A stretch of DNA of 64,000 bases from Rhizobium sp. Q54 (GTDB lineage Bacteria; Pseudomonadota; Alphaproteobacteria; Rhizobiales; Xanthobacteraceae): assembly GCA_945861265.1 (NCBI GenBank), contig CAMAUC010000012.1, forward strand, positions 1 to 64,000, written 5' to 3'. Shown one piece after another: positions 44,299 through 53,124 of the stretch. Under the pieces are notes generated by a model. The model was not told where the DNA came from. It did no database searches and saw only the letters and a list, made by a program, of their open reading frames with translations. Position numbers and translations under genes: made by a program. The number at the start of each line of letters is the position of its first letter. Position 1 is the stretch's first letter.

Positions 44299-45618
44299 TC
44301 AAGTCGGCGCGAAGCTCAGCAACCGCTCGAATTCGTTGCGGTTCCAGCGCAATGTGATGATGGCTCCACGGGAGGGCAGCGCTCGGTTGGCGAAGGTCAA
44401 TGTCGCGCCGGAGCGCTCGAGCAGCGTCTTGGCGATGAAAAAACCGAGGCCCAGCCCGGTCGGTTCGCCGTCGTCGTTGCCGGGCTTGCGGCGCCGGCTG
44501 GTGACATAGGGCTCGCCGATGCGGCCGAGAATATCGGGCGCAAAGCCCGGCCCGTCGTCGCTGATGGCGACCTCGATCGTCTCGTCGTCCCACCGCGCCA
44601 CGACGTCGACGCGCTCGCGCGCGAAGTCGACGGCGTTTTCCAGAAGATTGCCGAGCCCGTACAAGATCGCCGGATTGCGCGCGCCGACCGGTTCGGCCGC
44701 GCGGTCGTCGGGGACGCTGACACCGATGGCGACGCCGAAATCGCGGTGCGGCGCGACCACCTCCTCGATCAGCGAGGTCAGCGGCGTGCGGTCGAACGGT
44801 TCGCCGCTCGACGACAATTCGGTCAGCTTGGCGAGAATGTCGCGGCAGCGGGTCGCCTGCGAGCGCAACAGGCGAACGTCCTCGCCATGCGGCGCGTCGG
44901 CGGGGATCGCGTTCTCCAGCTCCTTGGCGATCACCGAAATGGTCGAGAGCGGCGTGCCGAGTTCATGCGCGGCGGCGGCGGCCAGCCCGTCGAGCTGCGA
45001 CAGATGCTGCTCGCGCGTCAGCACCAGTTCGGTGGCGGCGAGCGCGTCGGCGAGTTGCCGCGATTCCTCGGTGATCTGCCAAGCGTAGACGCCGATGAAA
45101 CCGATCGCCAGCAGGATCGAGAGCCAGACCCCCATCATGTAGATCGGCGGCAGCTTCAGCGGGTCGTCGTCGTCCCACGGCAACGGGTAATGCACGAAGA
45201 CCAGCACGGTGGCGCAGGCGACGGCGAAGGCGCCCAGCATGATGGTGAAGCGCGGCGGCAGCGCCGTCGCCGACAATAAAACCGGACCCAGGAACAGGAA
45301 AGCGAACGGATTCTGCAAGCCGCCGGTGAGAAAAATCAATACAGCCAGTTCGGCGATATCGAAGGCGAGCAGCCAGGCGGCGCGGTCAGGCTCGAGGCGC
45401 TGGGTGAGATGAAAGCGCAGGCGCAGCGCGATGTTGAGCCAGGCCGACAGCGCGATCACGGCGAGGCAGGCCCAGATCGGCAATTCGAAATCGAGCCCGA
45501 CATAAACCACCAGCACGGCGGTGCTCTGGCCGATCACGGCGAGCCAGCGCAGCCGCACCAAGGTGTCGAGGCGCACGTTGCGGCGCGGGTGATTGTCGGC
45601 AAGGCCAAAGGTGGGCAT
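44299..45618 (-). CDS. actS: Redox sensor histidine kinase ActS (RegB/PrrB family)
   Basis: 439 residues from ATG 45618 (45663 is an alternative). Six transmembrane helices with the ubiquinone-binding GGLQNPFAFLFLGPVLLSAT between them. H-box AAAAAHELGTPLSTI, redox-active Cys in ATRCRDILAKLTELSSSGEP, then HATPase motifs (LLENAVDFARE, DDGPGFAPD, GLGLGFFIAKTLL). Reports quinone redox state to ActR. The much longer frame upstream overlaps the divergent ABC gene and was rejected. Confidence 0.95.
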   Translation of the reverse strand: MPTFGLADNHPRRNVRLDTLVRLRWLAVIGQSTAVLVVYVGLDFELPIWACLAVIALSAWLNIALRLRFHLTQRLEPDRAAWLLAFDIAELAVLIFLTGGLQNPFAFLFLGPVLLSATALPPRFTIMLGAFAVACATVLVFVHYPLPWDDDDPLKLPPIYMMGVWLSILLAIGFIGVYAWQITEESRQLADALAATELVLTREQHLSQLDGLAAAAAHELGTPLSTISVIAKELENAIPADAPHGEDVRLLRSQATRCRDILAKLTELSSSGEPFDRTPLTSLIEEVVAPHRDFGVAIGVSVPDDRAAEPVGARNPAILYGLGNLLENAVDFARERVDVVARWDDETIEVAISDDGPGFAPDILGRIGEPYVTSRRRKPGNDDGEPTGLGLGFFIAKTLLERSGATLTFANRALPSRGAIITLRWNRNEFERLLSFAPT

Positions 45619-45720
45619 GGCGGCGAGTGTAGCGGTTTGCGCGCCACCACACCAATTGCGCATAAGGTCGCCGCGCCGGCCCTTGCGTTTGGGCCGCCGG
45701 AGCGTCACATCTGGGCGGTC

Positions 45721-46476
45721 ATGGATGTAAAGCCTGCGCCCGCCATCGCCGTCGACAATCTGGTCAAACGCTACAAGACCGCGACCGCCGTCGACGGCAT
45801 TTCTTTCCAGCTGGCTCCCGGCACGGTCACCGGCCTCCTGGGCGGCAATGGCGCCGGCAAGACGACCACCATTGCCATGATCATGGGCCTGGTCACCCCC
45901 ACCGCCGGCACGGTCGCGGTGCTGGGCGCGCAAATGCCGAAACAGCGCTACCGCGTCCTGCACCGGATGAATTTCGAAAGCCCTTACGTCGATATGCCGA
46001 TGCGGCTGACCGTGCGGCAGAACCTGTCGGTGTTCGCGCAGCTGTACGCGGTGCCTGACGAGGCGGTTCGCATCGCCAGCCTCGCCGTCGATCTCGATCT
46101 CACCGAGTTTCTCGATCGTCCGGCCGGCAAATTATCGGCGGGACAGAAGACCCGGGTATCGCTTGCCAAATCGCTTCTGAACAAACCCGATGTTTTGTTG
46201 CTCGACGAGCCGACCGCTTCGCTCGATCCCGACACCGCCGACTGGGTGCGCACACATCTCGAGCGTTATCGCGCCGAGACCGGCGCCACCATTTTGCTCG
46301 CCTCGCACAACATGAACGAGGTCGAACGCCTGTGCGAGCGCGTCATCATCATGAAAAAAGGCCGCGTCGAGGACGACGACACGCCGGCGCGGCTGCTCGC
46401 CCGCTACAGCCGCGAAACGCTGGAGGAAGTCTTTCTGGATGTCGCGCGCGGGCGTCAACGCGAGGTGGCGGGATGA
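45721..46476 (+). CDS. ABC transporter ATP-binding protein (ABC-2 type exporter)
   Basis: 251 residues from ATG 45721. Walker A GLLGGNGAGKTTTIAM, signature LSAGQKTRVSLAKSLL, Walker B VLLLDEPTASLDPD and switch His in LLASHNMNEVERL. Its stop overlaps the permease start (ATGA). Drives an exporter of unknown substrate; similar pairs are linked to drug or polysaccharide export. Divergent from actS. Confidence 0.93.
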   Translation: MDVKPAPAIAVDNLVKRYKTATAVDGISFQLAPGTVTGLLGGNGAGKTTTIAMIMGLVTPTAGTVAVLGAQMPKQRYRVLHRMNFESPYVDMPMRLTVRQNLSVFAQLYAVPDEAVRIASLAVDLDLTEFLDRPAGKLSAGQKTRVSLAKSLLNKPDVLLLDEPTASLDPDTADWVRTHLERYRAETGATILLASHNMNEVERLCERVIIMKKGRVEDDDTPARLLARYSRETLEEVFLDVARGRQREVAG

Positions 46477-47285
46477 CCGACACCGGCCTCGAATTCTCGC
46501 TCAATCGCGTCGCCGCGATGGTGCGGCGCTATTGGTATCTGCTGATCTCGTCGTGGCCGCGCCTGCTCGATCTGGTCTATTGGCCGACGGTGCAGATGCT
46601 GATGTGGGGCTTTCTGCAGGCCTACGTCTCGCAGAATTCCGGCTACTTCGCCAATGCCGCGGGCGTCTTCATCGGCGCGGTGCTGCTGTGGGACATTCTC
46701 TTTCGCGGCCAGCTCGGCTTCTCGATTTCGTTTCTCGAGGAAATGTGGGCGCGCAATCTCGGCAATCTGATGATGTCGCCGTTGCGCCCCGCTGAATTCA
46801 TTTCGGCACTGATGATCATGAGTATCGTGCGGCTGTTGATCGGCATGATCCCGGTGACGTTTCTAGCTATCGTCTTTTTTGGCTTCAATTTGTGGTCGAT
46901 GGGTCTGGCGCTGGTCGCCTTCTTCATCAATCTCATTCTAACCAGCTGGGCGATCGGCATCTTTGTCGCCGGGCTTTTGCTCAGGAACGGCATGGGCGCC
47001 GAAAGCATGGCCTGGACCATCATGTTCCTGTTTTTGCCGTTGACCTGCGTCTATTACCCGGTGGCGGTGCTGCCGCATTGGCTTCAATACGTCTCCTGGA
47101 GCCTGCCACCGACTTATGTGTTCGAGGGTATGCGGGCGCTGCTGATCGACCACGTCTTCCGCGTCGATTTGATGCTCGAGGCCTTCGCCTTCAATGTCGT
47201 GCTGTTTGGCGGCGCGGTGTTCGCTTTTTTAAAGCTTCTGGATAGCGCCCGCACGCAAGGGTCGTTGCTACAGGGTGCCGACTAG
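46473..47285 (+). CDS. ABC-2 type permease
   Basis: 270 residues from ATG 46473. Six predicted helices with the ABC-2 domain; PTVQMLMWGFLQAYVSQ, GFSISFLEEMWARNLGNLMM and LPLTCVYYPVAVLPHWLQYV are typical. Forms the membrane channel with the preceding ATPase. Translationally coupled to it. Confidence 0.92.
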   Translation: MTDTGLEFSLNRVAAMVRRYWYLLISSWPRLLDLVYWPTVQMLMWGFLQAYVSQNSGYFANAAGVFIGAVLLWDILFRGQLGFSISFLEEMWARNLGNLMMSPLRPAEFISALMIMSIVRLLIGMIPVTFLAIVFFGFNLWSMGLALVAFFINLILTSWAIGIFVAGLLLRNGMGAESMAWTIMFLFLPLTCVYYPVAVLPHWLQYVSWSLPPTYVFEGMRALLIDHVFRVDLMLEAFAFNVVLFGGAVFAFLKLLDSARTQGSLLQGAD

Positions 47286-47290
47286 GTATC

Positions 47291-47310
47291 TATGTATATG
47301 TTTATACATA
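47291..47310. promoter_or_regulatory. AT-only inverted repeat upstream of the PHB depolymerase gene
   Basis: TATGTATA-TGTT-TATACATA, a perfect 8-bp inverted repeat made almost only of A and T, six bases after the permease stop. It is followed by TATTTTTC, so it could be a weak terminator or an operator or promoter element. Confidence 0.5.
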
Positions 47311-47361
47311 TATTTTTCAGTCGTAAGACGAATCGAAGGAGTTTGGCGTTAAGTTGACGGT

Positions 47362-48738
47362 ATGAAGGAAAAACGACACTCTGCCGCGGTGCAGCACGAG
47401 CCGGGACCTAAGCCAATGCCGATCGGGGAATTCGACGGGGCCGCGACGCTTTCCGGCGAGCACAGCGCGTTTATGACGACGCCGATGTACTGGCTTTACG
47501 AGATGGGCCACGCCGCGCTTGACCCGTCGCGCGCCTTCGCCGACGCGACCCGGCTGTTCTTCAAGAACCCCGTTAATCCGCTCGCCCACACGACGTATGG
47601 CAAGTCGGTCGCGGCGGCGATGGAATTGTTCGAGCGCACCACGCGCCGCTACGGTCGCCCGGAATGGGGCATCGAGGAAACGACCGTCGGCGGCGAGCGA
47701 GTGCCGGTCAACATCAAGACGGTATGGGAGCGGCCGTTCTGCCGCCTTTTACATTTCGAGCGCGCATTCACGCATGTGCCGCGCAGGCCGCAGCCGAAAA
47801 TTCTGATCGTCGCGCCGATGTCGGGCCACTATGCAACGCTGCTGCGTGGCACGGTCGAGGCCTTCCTGCCCAATCACGACGTCTACATCACCGACTGGCG
47901 CAATGCGCGCTCGGTGCCGGTGGCTGAGGGCCGTTTCGATCTCGACGACTATATCGATTATATCATTTCGATCCTGCACATGATGGAAGGTGATGCGCAT
48001 ATCGTCGCCGTGTGCCAGCCGTCGGTGCCGGTGCTGGCCGCCGTCGCCTTGATGGAAGCCGATAACGATCCTTACGTGCCGCATTCCATGACCTTGATGG
48101 GCGGGCCGATCGACACGCGCGTCAAGTCCACCGCGGTCAACAAGCTGGCCGAATCGAAAGGCATCGACTGGTTCCGCGGCCACGTCATCACCAAGGTGCC
48201 ATTCCCGCATCCCGGCGTCATGCGCGATGTCTATCCCGGCTTTCTCCAACTGACCGGCTTTATGTCGATGAACCTCGACCGTCATCTCGAGGCGCACCGC
48301 GACCTGTTCCGCAACCTGGTCAAGGGCGACGGCGATTCGGCGACCAAGCACCGCGAGTTCTACGACGAGTATATGGCGGTCATGGATCTGTCGGCGGAGT
48401 TCTATCTGCAGACGGTCGACACCGTGTTCATCAAGCATTCCTTGCCGAAGGGCGAGATGATGCATCGCGGCCGCCGTGTCGATCCGGGCAAGATTCGCCG
48501 TGTCGCGCTGATGACGGTGGAAGGCGAACACGACGACATTTCCGGCATCGGCCAGACCGAGGCGACCCACAAACTCTGCCCGAACATTCCGGCCGATGAC
48601 AAGGTGCATTACCTTCAGTTGGGCGTCGGCCATTACGGCGTATTCAACGGCTCGCGCTTCCGCTCCGAGATTCAGCCGCGCATTGCCGATTTTGCCCTGT
48701 CGCACAATGGCGGACACGGCGGCGGCAAGAAGCGCTGA
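47362..48738 (+). CDS. phaZ: Intracellular poly(3-hydroxybutyrate) depolymerase
   Basis: 458 residues if ATG 47362 is used; the conserved family part begins near MTTPMYWLYEMGHAALDPSR, so ATG 47473 is possible. PhaZ1/Ralstonia-type PHB depolymerase: nucleophile Cys in VAVCQPSVPVLAAV, Asp in TVEGEHDDISGIGQTEATH and His in LGVGHYGVFNGSRF. Mobilises intracellular PHB granules. MGGPIDTR and YPGFLQLTGFMSMNLDRH match the family. No granule genes adjoin. Confidence 0.93.
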   Translation: MKEKRHSAAVQHEPGPKPMPIGEFDGAATLSGEHSAFMTTPMYWLYEMGHAALDPSRAFADATRLFFKNPVNPLAHTTYGKSVAAAMELFERTTRRYGRPEWGIEETTVGGERVPVNIKTVWERPFCRLLHFERAFTHVPRRPQPKILIVAPMSGHYATLLRGTVEAFLPNHDVYITDWRNARSVPVAEGRFDLDDYIDYIISILHMMEGDAHIVAVCQPSVPVLAAVALMEADNDPYVPHSMTLMGGPIDTRVKSTAVNKLAESKGIDWFRGHVITKVPFPHPGVMRDVYPGFLQLTGFMSMNLDRHLEAHRDLFRNLVKGDGDSATKHREFYDEYMAVMDLSAEFYLQTVDTVFIKHSLPKGEMMHRGRRVDPGKIRRVALMTVEGEHDDISGIGQTEATHKLCPNIPADDKVHYLQLGVGHYGVFNGSRFRSEIQPRIADFALSHNGGHGGGKKR

Positions 48739-48829
48739 GTCGGGGCTTTCATTTCTGAACATTGCCAGCGCCGGCTTTTGTGGCACACTCGTCGCGGTTT
48801 CGCCCTTTGAGTCGGTTAAGGCTTCGCCG

Positions 48830-49588
48830 ATGTCCCTAGCCTTGCGCGCCCTGTTTTCCAGCCGCACCAGCGAGCCGTCGATCATCACGGTCGCATTGGA
48901 TGGCGACGTCATTCCCGTGCAACTGCGCCGCAACCGGCTGGCGCGCCGCTATACATTGCGCATTCATACCGCCACCCGCGACGTCGTGCTGACTATGCCG
49001 CCGCGCGGCAGCCTGAAGCAGGCGCGGGAATTCGCCCAACGGCACAGCGCCTGGATTGCCGCGCGCTTGAAGCGTCTTCCGCTGCCGCTGCCCTTTGCCC
49101 ACGGCGCGGTGTTGCCGCTGCGCGGCGTCGATCATCGCATCGCCCATCGGCCCGCTGCGCGCGGAACCGTGTGGATCGAAGCCGAGAGCACTGATGTCCG
49201 CTTGCTTTGCGTCGCCGGCGCCGCGCCGCATATTCCGCGCCGGGTCCGTGATTATCTCAAGCGCGAAGCCAAGCGCGATCTGGAGGCCGCCAGCATGCAC
49301 GCCGCGCTGGCGCTCGGCGTCACGCTCAAACGCGTATCGATCCGCGATCAGTCGAGCCGCTGGGGCTCGTGCTCGACCACCGGCGTCTTGTCTTATTCCT
49401 GGCGGCTGATACTCGCGCCGGGCTTCGTGCTCGATTATCTCGCTGCTCACGAGGCCGCGCATCTGGTCGAGATGAATCACTCGCGGGCGTTCTGGCGTCA
49501 GGTCGAGCGCATTTGCCCCGAATTCAAGAGGGCGAAGGCCTGGCTCGATGCCCATGGCGCAGACCTGCATCGCTACGGCATGAGCTAG
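48830..49588 (+). CDS. YgjP-like (DUF45/M48-related) zinc metallopeptidase
   Basis: 252 residues from ATG 48830. The C-terminal core RWGSCSTTGVLSYSWRLILA, then LDYLAAHEAAHLVEMNHSRA contains the HE-x-x-H zinc motif and third His (NHSRAFW), as in YgjP/WLM-type metallopeptidases. Function in alphaproteobacteria unknown; YgjP relatives are linked to DNA-protein crosslink and SprT-like roles. Earlier starts overlap phaZ and were rejected. Confidence 0.88.
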   Translation: MSLALRALFSSRTSEPSIITVALDGDVIPVQLRRNRLARRYTLRIHTATRDVVLTMPPRGSLKQAREFAQRHSAWIAARLKRLPLPLPFAHGAVLPLRGVDHRIAHRPAARGTVWIEAESTDVRLLCVAGAAPHIPRRVRDYLKREAKRDLEAASMHAALALGVTLKRVSIRDQSSRWGSCSTTGVLSYSWRLILAPGFVLDYLAAHEAAHLVEMNHSRAFWRQVERICPEFKRAKAWLDAHGADLHRYGMS

Positions 49589-49660
49589 CGGCGCGCGCCG
49601 TCCTGCGCTAGGCAATCGTCATGCTGGCAGTCGCGCGGCAAGACAAACGGAATCACCATA

Positions 49661-50863
49661 ATGTTGCGCCCCGGCACTTTCGCGTTGACCGCTTTGTTAG
49701 CGGCGTTGACCGCGATCGGGCCGCTTTCTACCGATATGTATCTGCCGTCGCTGCCGGATATTGCGCGGGCGCTGACCGCGTCGACGGCTCAGGTCCAGCT
49801 CACCATCTCGGCCTATCTGATCGGCTTTGCCGTCGGGCAAATCATTTATGGCCCGATCTCGGACCGGCACGGGCGCAAGCCGGTGCTGCTCGCCGCGCTC
49901 GGACTTTACTCAGCGGCGACCTTGATCTGCGCGCTGTCGCCGTCGATCGACGTGCTGATTGGCGCGCGCGCGCTCCAGGCGCTCGGCGGTTCCGGCTGCA
50001 TCATGGTGGCGCGCGCCATTGTGCGTGATCTTTATTCGGGACCCCGCGCCGGCCGTGAATTGTCGGTCATGGGCTCGGTCATGGCGCTCGCGCCGGTCGT
50101 TGCGCCCATCATCGGCGGCGCGTTGCAGACAGCCTTCGGCTGGCGCTCTGTTTTCGTCACACTGATGATCGCAGGCATCGGCGGCGCGACGGCGATCTGG
50201 CTTGTGCTGCCGGAGACGCTGAAGAAAAGGGCGAGCGAACCGGTGTCGCCCGCGTCGATGTTGCGCTCCTATGGCGTGGTCGTGCGCAACCCAGCCTATC
50301 TTTCTTATATGGCTTTGGCCACCGGCAGCTATGCCGGACTGTTCGCCTGGATTTCCGGCGCCTCTTTCGTGCTGCAAAATCTCTACGGCCTGTCGCCGCT
50401 TGATTTCGGCATTGCCTTCGCGTTGAGCGCGGTCGGCTATTTGACCGGCACCAATCTGGCAACGCGCTTCGTCATGCGACTCGGCCTCGATCGCACCATC
50501 GGCATCGGTTGCTGCGCGCTGGCCGCCGGCGGTCTCGGCATGGTCGCCTCCGTCGCGCTCGGCTTCACGTCGGCCTTCGCCCTTGTGCTGCCGGTCGCAA
50601 TCTATCTCGCCGGCATGGGCATGGTGCTGCCGCAGTCGATTGCCGGCGCCATGACGCCGTTTCCGGAACGCGCCGGCGCGGCATCGGCGCTGTTCGGTTT
50701 CGTGCAGCAGAGTATCGCAGCGATATGCGGCGCGACCGTCGGTGCGTTGCTCGGGCACAATGCCTGGCCGGTCGCCGGCGCGGTCGCCGTCATGGGCGTC
50801 GCGACCTTGTTGTTCTGGGCAGCCACGCGTGGCGTTCGCGCCCGCGCCGCAACACCGCACTAA
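49661..50863 (+). CDS. Bcr/CflA-family multidrug efflux MFS transporter
   Basis: 400 residues, 12 transmembrane helices. STDMYLPSLPDIARALTAST and the MFS motif GPISDRHGRKPVLLAALGLY, then RALQALGGSGCIMVARAIVR, are Bcr/CflA signatures. Proton-driven export of drugs such as bicyclomycin or sulfonamides is typical. Its stop overlaps the convergent PBP gene by four bases. Confidence 0.92.
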   Translation: MLRPGTFALTALLAALTAIGPLSTDMYLPSLPDIARALTASTAQVQLTISAYLIGFAVGQIIYGPISDRHGRKPVLLAALGLYSAATLICALSPSIDVLIGARALQALGGSGCIMVARAIVRDLYSGPRAGRELSVMGSVMALAPVVAPIIGGALQTAFGWRSVFVTLMIAGIGGATAIWLVLPETLKKRASEPVSPASMLRSYGVVVRNPAYLSYMALATGSYAGLFAWISGASFVLQNLYGLSPLDFGIAFALSAVGYLTGTNLATRFVMRLGLDRTIGIGCCALAAGGLGMVASVALGFTSAFALVLPVAIYLAGMGMVLPQSIAGAMTPFPERAGAASALFGFVQQSIAAICGATVGALLGHNAWPVAGAVAVMGVATLLFWAATRGVRARAATPH

Positions 50864-52959
50864 TTCCGGCTGCGCCCAAACAGATTATTGAGCATCCAGC
50901 CGTCGATGCCGGTGGCCTGCTGCTGCGCGGTCACCTGTGGCGCCGGCGCTTGCGGGGCCGGTTGCGATCCGCCGAACAAGGTCGTCAATACGCCGTCGCT
51001 TGGTGCGCTTGGCAGGCTCGCGACCGGCACGCCCTGATGCCCATCGCGCATGAAGCGGCTCCAGACATCGACCGGCAGGCCACCGCCGGTCACCTTTTTC
51101 GTCGGCGAGCCGTCATCGTTGCCGAGCCAGACGCCGGTGACGAGATGCGCCGTATAGCCGATGAACCAGGCGTCGCGGAAATCCTGGCTGGTGCCGGTCT
51201 TGCCAGCCGCGGGCCAGCCCGGCAGCGCGGCCTTGTGCGCGGTGCCGATGGTGAGGGTTTCCTGCATCATCGTGTTCATCATGCCGACGTATCGAGCCTC
51301 GACGACGCGGCCGAGCGGCTGTGTGTTGCGCGCATAAAGCTGCTGGCCTTTGGCGCCGAGGACGCGCTCGATGATATGCGGCATGACCGCGTAGCCGCCA
51401 TTGGCAAAAGTTGCGAAGGCGCCGACCAGTTCGAGCGGCGAGACCTCGGACGTCCCGAGCGCGATCGAGGCGTTCGGCTCCAGTTTGGACGAGATGCCGA
51501 GCCGATGCGCCGTGCGGATCACCGCCATCGGCGAGAACTCCATCGTCAACCGCACCGACACCGTATTGAGCGACATCGCCAAAGCCTTGGTCAATGTCAC
51601 GGGACCGAAATATTCGTGACTGTAGTTTTCCGGCGACCAGCCTTTGATCTTGATCGGGCCGTCGAGACGCACCGTGTCGGGCGTCAGGCCATGTTCCAGC
51701 GCGGTGAGATAGACGAAGGGCTTGAACGCCGAGCCCGGCTGTCGCTTGGCGGCGACGGCGCGGTTGAACTGGCTTTCCGCGTAATCGAGACCGCCGACCA
51801 TGGCGCGCACCGCGCCGTCCGGTGTCATCGCCACCAGCGCGCCTTGCGAGACACCGAATTTGTTGCCTTTGGCGGTGAGTTCGTCGGCCAGCGAAATCTC
51901 GGCGGTCGCCTGCAATCTGGCGTCGATCGATGTCTCGACAATCAGGTCTTCATCGATATGACCGAGCGTGTCGTTGAGCGCGTCCATGATCCAGTCGGCG
52001 ACATAATTGACCGCGCCGTTGGCGGCCTGCGCGACGATGCGTGGCGGCTTGCCGAGCGCGACCTTCTGGTTGGCGGCGCTGATGAAGCCGAGTTCGGTCA
52101 TCGACGCCAACACGATCCTGGCGCGCTTTTCGGCGGCGTCGAAATTGCGCGTCGGCGCCAGCCGCGACGGTGATTTGACCAGGCCGGCCAGCATGGCCGC
52201 CTCGGCGATGCTCATTTGCCGCGCCGATTTTCCGAAATAGCGTAGCGACGCCTGCTCGATGCCATAGGCGCCGGAGCCGAAATAGATGCGGTTGAGATAG
52301 AGTTCGAGGATCTGGGTCTTGGAGAATTTACGCTCGAGCCACACCGCCAGCATCGCTTCCTGCAGCTTGCGGGTGAGCGTGCGCTCCTGCGTCAGAAACA
52401 GATTCTTGGCGAGCTGCTGCGTCAGCGTCGAGCCGCCCTGCGCTACGCCGCGATGCAGGACGTTGGCCACCGCTGCGCGCGCAATGCCCATCGGATCGAC
52501 GCCGAAATGCTCGTAGAAGCGGCGGTCCTCGATGGCGACGAAGGCCTTCGGCACGTAAGGCGGCAGTTCCTTCAACGCCAGCACTTCGCCGGCGAGATCG
52601 CCGCGCCGCGCCAGCGCGCGACCTTCCATGTCGACGATCTGGATCGAGGGCGGGCGCTTGGGGATCTCGAGCGACTGGATCGGCGGCAGATGCGCGCCGA
52701 CATAGGCGACCGTGCCGACCCCGCCAATCACGATCCACAGGCCGGCAACCAGCGCCCAATAAGTCATGCGGCCTATCAGCGAGCGCCTGGCGCCTCGCTT
52801 CTTGCGGGTCTTTGGTTTCAGCTTGCGCGGGGAGGGCTTGCTGGCGCCGCCCGGCGCGCTGCGATCGGCGCCGCCGACGCGCACGTCGGGCGCGGCGTCG
52901 AACGTCGGCTCCTTGCGGCCGCCCGATTGTCCGCGTCCCTGCGCCATTACGCGACCCAT
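50860..52959 (-). CDS. Class A penicillin-binding protein (PBP1A-type)
   Basis: 699 residues from ATG 52959 (52947 and 53001 are alternatives). A basic cytoplasmic tail and one transmembrane helix (YWALVAGLWIVIGGVGTVAY) lead to a GT51 glycosyltransferase: catalytic Glu in EDRRFYEHFGVD and QGGSTLTQQLAKNLFL. The transpeptidase has SAFK in RQPGSAFKPFVY, SLN in AMSLNTVSVR and KTG in AAGKTGTSQDFRDAWF. Builds and crosslinks peptidoglycan at the inner membrane. C-terminal Gln/Pro-rich tail. Confidence 0.94.
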   Translation of the reverse strand: MGRVMAQGRGQSGGRKEPTFDAAPDVRVGGADRSAPGGASKPSPRKLKPKTRKKRGARRSLIGRMTYWALVAGLWIVIGGVGTVAYVGAHLPPIQSLEIPKRPPSIQIVDMEGRALARRGDLAGEVLALKELPPYVPKAFVAIEDRRFYEHFGVDPMGIARAAVANVLHRGVAQGGSTLTQQLAKNLFLTQERTLTRKLQEAMLAVWLERKFSKTQILELYLNRIYFGSGAYGIEQASLRYFGKSARQMSIAEAAMLAGLVKSPSRLAPTRNFDAAEKRARIVLASMTELGFISAANQKVALGKPPRIVAQAANGAVNYVADWIMDALNDTLGHIDEDLIVETSIDARLQATAEISLADELTAKGNKFGVSQGALVAMTPDGAVRAMVGGLDYAESQFNRAVAAKRQPGSAFKPFVYLTALEHGLTPDTVRLDGPIKIKGWSPENYSHEYFGPVTLTKALAMSLNTVSVRLTMEFSPMAVIRTAHRLGISSKLEPNASIALGTSEVSPLELVGAFATFANGGYAVMPHIIERVLGAKGQQLYARNTQPLGRVVEARYVGMMNTMMQETLTIGTAHKAALPGWPAAGKTGTSQDFRDAWFIGYTAHLVTGVWLGNDDGSPTKKVTGGGLPVDVWSRFMRDGHQGVPVASLPSAPSDGVLTTLFGGSQPAPQAPAPQVTAQQQATGIDGWMLNNLFGRSRN

Positions 52960-53054
52960 ACATGCCCGCGGCCACACAGGCCGCCGGTCCCCGCCGGACA
53001 AGCTAAGGCGACGGGTTTAAGGCCTCGTTAAGAGGTCGCACAGCGGGGTGTCCT

Positions 53055-53068
53055 TTGACCTCGGTCAA
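53055..53068 (+). promoter_or_regulatory. FNR/FixK-type box upstream of the AMP phosphorylase operon
   Basis: TTGA-CCTCGG-TCAA, symmetric to TTGACC-TC-GGTCAA, 57 bases before the ATG. TAGGTT (53090-53095) lies about where a class II -10 element would be expected. It differs from the TGTGA-type boxes at 5367 and 5829, matching TTGA-N6-TCAA sites read by FNR/FixK proteins under low oxygen. Confidence 0.6.
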
Positions 53069-53124
53069 CCGTGACCGTCCTGCTAATGCTAGGTTCTTCC
53101 ACGATTTAGCCAGGAACCCGCCGG

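Noticed and set aside
44299-45963. Long N-terminal extension of actS
   Set aside because: It would run through the divergent ABC transporter gene; family length and motifs support ATG 45618.
50509-52173. 554-residue plus-strand frame
   Set aside because: Lies antisense to the class A PBP, which has all catalytic motifs.
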